This document shows, piece by piece, positions 7,733 to 13,012 of a DNA stretch of 42,066 bases. Below the pieces are notes generated by a model that was not told the origin of the DNA, did no database searches, and worked only from the letters and a program-made list of their open reading frames with translations. The number at the start of each line of letters is the position of its first letter. Position 1 is the stretch's first letter. Source of the DNA: a virus; IMG/VR virus record IMGVR_UViG_3300045303_000037, positions 1 to 42,066 of that record; one strand, given 5' to 3'. The position numbers and the translations under genes were made by a program.

Positions 7733-7905
7733 AAGTTACTCTGCAATTTCCTACAGTGCTATTCCTTATCTTCCTAGTGCTGAAGCTTACCCACTATATT
7801 GACTGGTCATGGTGGTGGGTGACTGCACCCCTATGGCTGCCATTTGCCTTAGTGCCAGTTGCAGCGATTATCGCAGTAATCATCCGAGAAGTTAATAAGC
7901 CATAA
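7729..7905 (+). CDS. 58-residue membrane protein ('transmembrane Fragile-X-F'-like)
   Basis: The ATG overlaps the stop of the Acb2-like gene (ATGA), so the two are translationally coupled. There are two hydrophobic segments: about residues 8-20 (PTVLFLIFLVLKL) and 30-50 (TAPLWLPFALVPVAAIIAVI). The aromatic motif IDWSWWWVTAPLW between them is typical of a family of small phage membrane proteins carrying that odd annotation. The function is unknown; holin-like or exclusion roles are possible. Confidence 0.65.
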   Translation: MKVTLQFPTVLFLIFLVLKLTHYIDWSWWWVTAPLWLPFALVPVAAIIAVIIREVNKP

Positions 7906-7925
7906 TCTCTCTTAACCCCATCATC

Positions 7926-7954
7926 TTGACCTAAAACATCAACCGTGGTTTAAT
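7926..7954 (+). promoter_or_regulatory. Rightward promoter with nested operator O4
   Basis: -35 TTGACC (7926-7931), 17-base spacer, -10 TTTAAT (7949-7954). The operator ATCAACCGTGGTTTAA (7938-7953) lies in the spacer and over the -10. It drives the TnpA/TnpB-like and RNA ligase genes. Confidence 0.75.
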
Positions 7955-7982
7955 TAATGTTGTTAACTACAGGAGTGCAGGG

Positions 7983-8183
7983 ATGGGGACAACAGAATTG
8001 CAGGAAATTACGGATTATTGGGCTAATAAGTATCCTAATGTCACGATAACGCTGTATCCACAGTCTGGTAATGGCAAGTATTGCGGACTCATGCTCACTC
8101 ATAACTGTAGTTTCGATTTACAGGCTGACACCATTGGAGAGCTGATTAGCCAGGGTGAAAGTTTCTTACGGAAGGTAATTTGA
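7983..8183 (+). CDS. Small early protein, unknown
   Basis: 66 residues with GGAGTGCAGGG upstream. It starts with a helix (LQEITDYWANKYPNVTITLY), then beta-type sequence, and ends QGESFLRKVI. It is the first gene behind operator O4, and its stop overlaps the start of the IS66 TnpA-like gene by one base. Confidence 0.6.
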   Translation: MGTTELQEITDYWANKYPNVTITLYPQSGNGKYCGLMLTHNCSFDLQADTIGELISQGESFLRKVI

Positions 8184-8728
8184 TGCGGAATCCAGGTAAA
8201 CCAGTAGATCTAGATAAGTTTTGGGTTACATATGATCATGTTACGAACGCCAAGACATCTGGTGTTCGGGATACCCAGTATTGCCAAATTCACTTATTGT
8301 CTTTGAATTCATTTAATGCATTCAAGCGTAAGTTAGAGCTTTATAATTATTATGACAAAGATCGCTATGATGAACTCTGCGCTTTGGTTCGGGACTACAT
8401 GGCTGATCTAAGAATTTCCAAGCAAGATTTTATTTCAAATTACGATATTTCTGAACATGAGCTTCATGAATTTCAACCACATATTAATTATCTCAAGATC
8501 TTGGAAGAGAATCGCAGACCTCCAGAGAAGACCGTGTCCTTCATAGAGATTACTCCAGCTCAGCCACGTATTCCAGCTCCCGTAAAGATTGATTATCCTG
8601 AGAGTGAAGTTATCCATCAGCAGAATGATATCCAAATTAGCATCACGCAAGGCATCAAGGTTTTAGTTTCACCCAGTATTGACTCTATGAAGATTATTAA
8701 AATTATTGAACTACTTAAGGACTTATAA
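8183..8728 (+). CDS. tnpA: IS66-family TnpA-like DNA-binding protein
   Basis: 181 residues from the ATG at 8183. The N-terminal region DKFWVTYDHVTNAKTSGVRD, followed by YCQIHLLSLNSFNAFKRKL, fits the IS66 TnpA helix-turn-helix ('W..H......SG.S...YC..H.LS...F..WR.KL'). A second, weaker HTH-like stretch (ISKQDFISNYDISEHELHE) follows. The C-terminus ISITQGIKVLVSPSIDSMKI plus IIELLKDL is the TnpA end domain ('I.LP.G..V.V....D...L..VL..L'). In IS66 elements TnpA and TnpB accompany the transposase TnpC; here TnpB follows directly, but no TnpC exists. The pair looks kept by the phage for another use, perhaps DNA binding or regulation. Confidence 0.75.
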   Translation: MRNPGKPVDLDKFWVTYDHVTNAKTSGVRDTQYCQIHLLSLNSFNAFKRKLELYNYYDKDRYDELCALVRDYMADLRISKQDFISNYDISEHELHEFQPHINYLKILEENRRPPEKTVSFIEITPAQPRIPAPVKIDYPESEVIHQQNDIQISITQGIKVLVSPSIDSMKIIKIIELLKDL

Positions 8729-9078
8729 TGTTGATTCCGTATGAAGGCAGAAAGGTATATGCAGCGAATAAGCCAATAGATTTCAGGATGGGCATTAACT
8801 CTCTAACGGGGTTAATCAATCGAGAACTCGGTGGAAATATTCATGATGGATCGCTATACGTGTTCCACAATAAGGCTCTCGATAAACTCAAGATATTCTT
8901 CTGGGATCGCAATGGATTTGTCAGCTACTACAAGCGCCTAGAAGGTGGATGTAAGTTCAAGGTTAAACTTAGCTTAGGATTAATTTCAGGCATCACTTAT
9001 GAGGACTTAGATATACTATTATCTGGAGTTGAGCCAAGTACGATTCAACGGCATTCATATCTGGAGCATATGGCGTGA
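8728..9078 (+). CDS. tnpB: IS66 Orf2/TnpB-like protein
   Basis: 116 residues. The start overlaps the TnpA-like stop (TAATG), the same coupling seen in IS66. NKPIDFRMGINSLTGLINRE corresponds to the family's 'K..DFRKG...L..LV', and SLYVFHNKALDKLKIFFWDR with FVSYYKRLEGG corresponds to 'L.VF.....DR.K.L.WD..GF...YKRLE.G'. YEDLDILLSGV matches the C-terminal 'L..LL.GI'. The length is normal (about 115), so the protein is intact. The family's biochemical role is unknown, although it is needed for IS66 transposition. No flanking inverted repeats or transposase were found. Confidence 0.85.
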   Translation: MLIPYEGRKVYAANKPIDFRMGINSLTGLINRELGGNIHDGSLYVFHNKALDKLKIFFWDRNGFVSYYKRLEGGCKFKVKLSLGLISGITYEDLDILLSGVEPSTIQRHSYLEHMA

Positions 9079-9269
9079 TTACCCAAATTATAGATATTAT
9101 ATTAAGCCTCGTCATTCTATATATGCTTTCTACAGAATCAAAGATTTATAGAGAATTACAACGACGCATAGAGCTAATAGAGTCAATTCTTAAGGAAATT
9201 CAATTGCAAGGAGGAACCAATGACACCAGAATTCAAAGTATGGCCGAAAATCCCAAGGTGGCAGAATGA
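9075..9269 (+). CDS. Single-pass membrane microprotein
   Basis: 64 residues from a GTG at 9075 that overlaps the TnpB-like stop. An N-terminal membrane segment (IIDIILSLVILYMLS, residues 4-19) precedes a charged helix (KIYRELQRRIELIESILKEI). The last 16 codons overlap the RNA ligase start, which is unusual but compatible with coupling. Function unknown; the topology resembles small i-spanin- or holin-like proteins. Confidence 0.55.
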   Translation: MITQIIDIILSLVILYMLSTESKIYRELQRRIELIESILKEIQLQGGTNDTRIQSMAENPKVAE

Positions 9270-9717
9270 GTCTTATGTCATCACTGAGAAGATTGATGGG
9301 ACGAACGGGTGCATCATCATTACCGAGTACGGTGATATCTTCGCACAGTCGAGAACGCGGATTCTGGATCAAACGTCAGACGGTGATAACTTCGGCTTCT
9401 GCAAGTGGGTGCTTGGTAATAAGGACGATTTACTCAGTCTCGGAGAAGGCTACCACTACGGCGAATGGTGGGGACAAGGTATCCAGCGTAACTACGGATT
9501 GACTGAACGGCGATTTAGCCTCTTCAATGTCTGGCTTCACGAGATACCAGAGTGTGTAAGTAAGGTTCCAGTCATAGGGACTAAGCTTGCTGAATCACTT
9601 ACTGACATGAGTGAACTTGGCTCTAAGGCTGCACCTGGCTTCATGAAACCTGAAGGTCTGGTGATGTCGGCTACTCAGAATCGTGGCATCAGATATAAGT
9701 ACATAATCAATGAGTAG
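9220..9717 (+). CDS. Small RNA ligase (covalent nucleotidyltransferase)
   Basis: 165 residues with AAGGAGG before the ATG. All ligase motifs are visible: motif I TEKIDGTNG with Lys24 as the AMP-accepting lysine; SRTR (44-47) as motif Ia; GEWWGQGIQ (81-89) as motif III; FSLFNVW (99-105) as IIIa; KPEGLVM (143-149) as motif IV; RYKYI (158-162) as motif V. This is the Rnl2/DRB0094-type RNA ligase core with no C-terminal domain (family members often exceed 300 residues). It lies directly before the tRNA array, whose promoter overlaps its stop codon. A role in repairing tRNAs cut by host anticodon nucleases is likely. No polynucleotide kinase was found. Confidence 0.85.
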   Translation: MTPEFKVWPKIPRWQNESYVITEKIDGTNGCIIITEYGDIFAQSRTRILDQTSDGDNFGFCKWVLGNKDDLLSLGEGYHYGEWWGQGIQRNYGLTERRFSLFNVWLHEIPECVSKVPVIGTKLAESLTDMSELGSKAAPGFMKPEGLVMSATQNRGIRYKYIINE

Positions 9718-9742
9718 ACAGCTCAATCAGATTTGATATACT
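9715..9742 (+). promoter_or_regulatory. tRNA-array promoter
   Basis: -35 TAGACA (9715-9720), 16-base spacer, extended -10 TGA-TATACT (to 9742), starting within the ligase stop codon. Each hexamer differs from consensus by one base. The first tRNA starts 70 bases downstream. Confidence 0.65.
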
Positions 9743-9811
9743 GGATTTGCACTGGGTTTTCTTTGTTTCCCTTTCTACTTGCCGCCCTCAAGTGTGCGAA
9801 ATGGGCAACTT

Positions 9812-9886
9812 GCCGCAATAGTTCATCAGGTAGAACACGAGTCTTGTAAACTTGAGAGGGTAGTTCGAGTCTATCTTGCGGCACCA
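9812..9886 (+). tRNA. tRNA-Thr (TGT)
   Basis: Acceptor GCCGCAA pairs with TTGCGGC and is followed by encoded ACCA. The anticodon stem CGAGT/ACTTG holds the loop CTTGTAA, giving anticodon TGT. The T-arm contains GTTCGAG. 75 bases. Confidence 0.9.
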
Positions 9887-9888
9887 AT

Positions 9889-9964
9889 GCTTGGGTAGCT
9901 CAGTGGCAGTAGCGTAAGCCTGTTAAGCTTATGGTCGAAGGTTCGATTCCTTCTCCAAGCTCCA
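9889..9964 (+). tRNA. tRNA-Asn (GTT)
   Basis: Acceptor GCTTGGG/TCCAAGC with TCCA. The anticodon stem TAAGC/GCTTA holds CTGTTAA. The T-arm contains GGTTCGATTCC. 76 bases, 2 bases after the Thr gene. Confidence 0.93.
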
Positions 9965-9965
9965 T

Positions 9966-10043
9966 CTGTGAGTAGCTCAGCCTGGTCAGAGTTCTCGGTT
10001 TGGAACCGAGAGGTCGTTGGTTCGAATCCAGCCTCACAGACCA
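9966..10043 (+). tRNA. tRNA-Pro (TGG)
   Basis: Acceptor CTGTGAG/CTCACAG with ACCA. The anticodon stem CTCGG/CCGAG holds TTTGGAA. The T-arm contains GGTTCGAATCC. 78 bases, one base after the Asn gene. Confidence 0.93.
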
Positions 10044-10049
10044 AATTAT

Positions 10050-10154
10050 GACAATCGCGGCGTGGACAGTGACACGTATTTGGCTTCGGAACTTAACCGT
10101 TCATCCAGATATATTACTAGTATATAGCAGGTGCAATTCCTGCCGATTGTCCCA
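10050..10154 (+). ncRNA. tRNA-like element 1 (class-II shape, abnormal core)
   Basis: An 8-bp end stem GACAATCG/CGATTGTC is followed by CCA. The T-arm GCAGG-TGCAATT-CCTGC is nearly normal and abuts the acceptor. A long variable arm ATATA...TATAT is present, and CGTG/CACG makes a D-arm-like hairpin. The anticodon region is wrong: only GAAC-TTAACC-GTTC (6-base loop) can be drawn, with an 11-base linker before it. It may be a degenerate Leu/Ser tRNA (TAA if Leu) or a tRNA mimic. G-1 paired with C73, as in tRNA-His, is also odd. Confidence 0.5.
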
Positions 10155-10160
10155 AATTCA

Positions 10161-10237
10161 GCCACGGTAGCTCAGATGGTTAGAGCAACCGGCTCATAAT
10201 CGGTGGGTCAGAGGTTCGAGTCCTCTTCGTGGCACCA
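10161..10237 (+). tRNA. tRNA-Met (CAT), elongator type
   Basis: Acceptor GCCACGG/TCGTGGC with ACCA. The anticodon stem ACCGG/TCGGT holds CTCATAA. The first pair is G-C, so it is not an initiator. A CAT anticodon could also be Ile2 if C34 becomes lysidine. 77 bases. Confidence 0.9.
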
Positions 10238-10244
10238 GTATTTA

Positions 10245-10320
10245 GCGCCTATAGCTCAGTTGGAAGAGCGTGCGGATACGAACCGTAAGGCCGGAGGTTC
10301 GAATCCTTCTAGGCGCACCA
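10245..10320 (+). tRNA. tRNA-Arg (ACG)
   Basis: Acceptor GCGCCTA/TAGGCGC with ACCA. The anticodon stem TGCGG/CCGTA holds ATACGAA, giving ACG, which normally needs A-to-I editing by host TadA to read CGN codons. 76 bases. Confidence 0.9.
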
Positions 10321-10332
10321 GAATTGGCTATT

Positions 10333-10369
10333 GACCGTTTCGCCAATAAAGGCAGTCAAGAAAACGGTC
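10333..10369. other. Hairpin GACCGTTT/AAACGGTC between tRNAs
   Basis: A perfect 8-bp inverted repeat with a 21-base loop sits in the 58-base gap between the Arg and second CAT tRNAs. It may be a processing signal or a relic of another tRNA. There is no CCA. Confidence 0.35.
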
Positions 10370-10378
10370 GTACATTAC

Positions 10379-10454
10379 AGCGAGGTAGTTCAGCGGTTAG
10401 AATCTTGGCCTCATACGCCGAGGGTCGTTGGTTCGAATCCAACTCTCGCTACCA
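10379..10454 (+). tRNA. tRNA-Met or Ile2 (CAT), second copy
   Basis: Acceptor AGCGAGG/TCTCGCT with ACCA. The anticodon stem TTGGC/GCCGA holds CTCATAC, anticodon CAT. The D-stem GTTC/GAAT is weak but possible. The body differs clearly from the first CAT tRNA, so one of the two may be the AUA-reading Ile2 form. 76 bases. Confidence 0.8.
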
Positions 10455-10629
10455 GAATTCTCTATCATATGAAGGGAGAATCGTAAGTTAGATTGCGTCA
10501 ATCGATGGCCACTCTCTGGGGTAGGGTCGGTATCTAACAGCCACTGTATTATAGGTCGTCCTAAAAACCTACCTAGAACTTCGACGGAAGGATATAGAGT
10601 GCCGAGTGAGAGTCTTGGCGCCAATCTAC
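10455..10629. other. Structured spacer inside the tRNA array
   Basis: There is no ORF and no ordinary tRNA. Several short helices can be drawn: ATTCTC/GAGAAT, GTTAGAT/ATCTAAC (10487-10538), CTTC-GACG-GAAG, and GCCGAG-TGAGAGT-CTTGGC (10601-10619) directly followed by GCCA. It may be a decayed tRNA or a small structured RNA. Confidence 0.35.
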
Positions 10630-10716
10630 GGAGACAACGCCTATTAGGGAGGGCACCAGGCTGTAACCCTGCGGTCGGCTAGTTCCGTCTAGGTTCGAAT
10701 CCTAGTGTCTCCACCA
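10630..10716 (+). tRNA. tRNA-Tyr (GTA)
   Basis: Acceptor GGAGACA/TGTCTCC with ACCA. The anticodon loop CTGTAAC sits between CAGG and CCTG. There is a long variable arm as expected for bacterial Tyr, and the T-arm contains GGTTCGAATCC. 87 bases. Confidence 0.92.
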
Positions 10717-10721
10717 ACTTT

Positions 10722-10797
10722 GGCATTAAGCAGTGCAATGAACGACTAGCTACGCGCGTAAATTTAGATATAGGTTCGGCTGAACTTAGTGCCACCA
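10722..10797 (+). ncRNA. tRNA-like element 2 (acceptor plus ACCA, no normal arms)
   Basis: Exactly 76 bases. The 7-bp acceptor GGCATTA/TAGTGCC is followed by ACCA. Inside, the T-arm is replaced by an AGGTTC-GGCT-GAACTT hairpin, and no anticodon stem can be drawn around the expected position (which holds TACGCGCGTA). The ends are tRNA-like but the core is not. Confidence 0.45.
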
Positions 10798-10802
10798 ACT
10801 TT

Positions 10803-10927
10803 GGCAAATGCGGCAGTAAATGCAGATAGTACTTTTAAGCCCTGAGCTATATTCTGAGAAGTCCTAGACCTGGGCATGAGTTGAGGTGGAAACTTCTCCT
10901 AAGCTGAGATGCTTACATTTGCCACCA
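10803..10927 (+). ncRNA. tRNA-like element 3 (125 bases, large variable arm)
   Basis: The 8-bp end stem GGCAAATG/CATTTGCC is followed by ACCA. Next to it is a T-arm-like TAAGC-TGAGAT-GCTTA. Before that is a 7-bp GAGAAGT/ACTTCTC arm with a 29-base inside, and near the 5' side a GCA-GTAAA-TGC hairpin. No anticodon arm is evident. It ends 3 bases before the Shine-Dalgarno of the next gene. Confidence 0.45.
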
Positions 10928-10940
10928 CTTGAGGATAATC

Positions 10941-11348
10941 ATGGCTGAAATATTCGTATTCGGAAGCAATCTATTAGGAATCCATAAGCGTGGTGCAGCA
11001 CTAACAGCATTGCAGAAGCATGGTGCGATACTAGGTCAGGGTATTGGGCTACAGGGGAATTCATATGCCATCCCTACTAAGGTTAATCCAAGGCGCTCGC
11101 TAGAGTTAGTCTGTATTAATAAGTTCGTGGCAGACTTCTTGCAGTACGCTCATTACACCCCAGATAATATCTATATGGTCACTAAGATTGGATGTGGACT
11201 TGCTGGATGGGAACCATGTCAGATAGCGCCAATGTTTCGTCTTGCTAAATTCTTGGATAACGTAAAGCTGCCCAAAGAGTTCATAGAATTTATACCAGGA
11301 CTAGAACTTATGCCTGATTCTATCGCTCACTTCCCTGATTTCGACTGA
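10941..11348 (+). CDS. A1S_2505-like phage protein, possibly macro-domain-related
   Basis: 135 residues from the ATG at 10941 (GAGGA 6 bases upstream; a TTG at 10929 overlaps that site). EIFVFGSNLLGIHKRGAALT, then GQGIGLQGNSYAIPTK and MVTKIGCGLAGWEPCQIAPM, are the hallmarks of a widespread phage family usually annotated A1S_2505. The GSN-x-G...GAA, GNSYAIPTK and IGCGLAG segments recall the nucleotide loops of macro domains, so ADP-ribose or a related nucleotide may be the ligand; that is inference. It lies between the tRNA array and the terminase. Confidence 0.65.
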   Translation: MAEIFVFGSNLLGIHKRGAALTALQKHGAILGQGIGLQGNSYAIPTKVNPRRSLELVCINKFVADFLQYAHYTPDNIYMVTKIGCGLAGWEPCQIAPMFRLAKFLDNVKLPKEFIEFIPGLELMPDSIAHFPDFD

Positions 11349-11385
11349 AACTTGATCGATTAGATGATCATCTTCACGAATTTCA

Positions 11386-11394
11386 TGCTATCTT
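11386..11394 (+). promoter_or_regulatory. Candidate late promoter L1 (extended -10)
   Basis: TGC-TATCTT lies 60 bases before the terminase start. Similar TGC-TATACT elements precede the scaffold and the lysis genes. No good -35 is present, as expected for an extended -10 or activator-dependent promoter. Confidence 0.45.
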
Positions 11395-11453
11395 AATATC
11401 GATATCTTCATTTGGGTTCTCAGGATGAGAGTCTGGCAAAGGATTGCCCCTAC

Positions 11454-13010
11454 ATGGATAAAGCGATACAACTCAAGCTTGAGAATGCAGAACTTGCGTC
11501 CAAGCTCAAGGGTAGCCTCCTACTCTTCATACAAGCATTCTTCCCGCTACTAACTGGTAGAGACTTTATAATCTCACGCCCAGTTGGTAGGGAAAGCCAC
11601 TTCATTACCATTTGTCGTGCCTTGACGAAATGTACACGGCTAGAATCCCTGCGTCTGCTAATTAACGTTCCGCCTGGTCATGGTAAATCCGCTATCGTGA
11701 GCTTTTGGGTAGCATGGTGTATGGCGAAGTACCCTGACAGCAACTTCTTGTATATCTCATATTCTAAGACGCTAGCATCGACCCATACCGATATTATCAA
11801 GCGCATCATGTCTCTACCCCAATATAAGGCGATATTCGATGTCCACTTACGAGATGACTCTCAGGCAAAGGATTACTTTACAACAGAAGCTGGAGGAACA
11901 GTTGCGGCGTTCGGTTCGGCAGGAGCTATCACGGGTCGAAATGCAGGACTCCCTGGTCTCGACCGATTCTCTGGCGGAGTTATCATCGATGATAGTCATA
12001 AACCCGATGAAGTCCACTCAGACCTCATCCGAGAATCTGTCATCACTAACTTTAGAGAAACAATCCAGCAGCGACCAAGGGGAATCAACGTCCCTATCGT
12101 CTTCATTGGTCAGCGCTTACATGAGCAAGACTTGCCCGCCTACTTCCTTGCAGGTGAGGATGGCTACGATTGGGATAAGGTGATTCTTAAATCACTGGAT
12201 GACGCAGGTAATGCGCTTTATCCCGAAGCTTTCCCTCTCGACATGCTTAAGATTCGGCAGGAGAAAGACCGATATGTATTTGCAGCTCAGCATCAGCAAG
12301 ACCCTCAACCCGCTGGTGGTGGACTCTATATGCCAGAAGACTTCCCGCTATTAGCCGATGAGCCTGAATATAAGTTTACCTTCATCACAGCCGATACAGC
12401 CGAGACTGAAGACCCGAGGAATGACGCTACCGTATTTAGCTTCTGGGGGTTATATACCATTCAGACCCAAGGTCGAAGCACTGGTGTATTTGGTCTGCAC
12501 TGGATTGACTGCCGCGAGATGCGTGTTGAACCCAAGTATCTGGAGAAGGAATTCTTAGACTTCTGGCAGAACTGCGCAAGACATAAGCACCCTCCCCTCA
12601 CAGCCTTCATCGAGAAGAAATCCACAGGCGTTACCCTGATATCAATTCTTAAGGGAATGCGCGGTCTAAAGGTTCGTGAGATAGAACGTACTCGCAAGTC
12701 AGGCAGTAAGGCTCAGAGATTCATCGACATCCAGCCCTATATAGCTAGTAAGCAAGTTTCACTACCAGCTCATGGCAATCACACTGAGATGTGCATTAAC
12801 CACATGAAGAAGATTACCAACAATGACTCACATGCGCATGATGACATTGCGGACACCTGTTCAGATGCTGTACGCATTGCACTAATTGACAAGCTATTGA
12901 ACATGTATCTCTACAAGGACGCGCTATTCAGGGATACCACTAAGGTTGCGAATTCACGATTGGAAGTACTGCGTGATCTCAAGAAGAGAGCATATAAGAC
13001 AAGGAATTAG
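11454..13010 (+). CDS. terL: Terminase large subunit
   Basis: 518 residues from the ATG at 11454 (AAAGGA upstream); a TTG at 11412 would add 14 residues and cannot be excluded. ATPase domain: Walker A NVPPGHGKSA (71-80), YISYSKTLAS, and Walker B GGVIIDD (174-180). Nuclease domain: TADTAETEDPRNDATVFSFW (from about 313) and the C-terminal HDDIADTCSDA (about 462-472), giving the acidic residues of the RNase H-like site. It pumps DNA into the prohead through the portal encoded next. The small subunit is probably the distant gene at 2005. Confidence 0.95.
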   Translation: MDKAIQLKLENAELASKLKGSLLLFIQAFFPLLTGRDFIISRPVGRESHFITICRALTKCTRLESLRLLINVPPGHGKSAIVSFWVAWCMAKYPDSNFLYISYSKTLASTHTDIIKRIMSLPQYKAIFDVHLRDDSQAKDYFTTEAGGTVAAFGSAGAITGRNAGLPGLDRFSGGVIIDDSHKPDEVHSDLIRESVITNFRETIQQRPRGINVPIVFIGQRLHEQDLPAYFLAGEDGYDWDKVILKSLDDAGNALYPEAFPLDMLKIRQEKDRYVFAAQHQQDPQPAGGGLYMPEDFPLLADEPEYKFTFITADTAETEDPRNDATVFSFWGLYTIQTQGRSTGVFGLHWIDCREMRVEPKYLEKEFLDFWQNCARHKHPPLTAFIEKKSTGVTLISILKGMRGLKVREIERTRKSGSKAQRFIDIQPYIASKQVSLPAHGNHTEMCINHMKKITNNDSHAHDDIADTCSDAVRIALIDKLLNMYLYKDALFRDTTKVANSRLEVLRDLKKRAYKTRN

Positions 13011-13012
13011 TT

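Noticed and set aside
8183-9078. A complete IS66 insertion sequence
   Set aside because: No TnpC transposase, no terminal repeats, and the genes overlap their phage neighbours, so only the accessory pair is called.
10270-10624. Open frames across the tRNA array on both strands
   Set aside because: They run through verified tRNA genes and have tRNA-derived codons. Not proteins.
10803-10927. A tmRNA gene
   Set aside because: The element ends like a tRNA but is too short and lacks a tag reading frame and the usual tmRNA 5' end.
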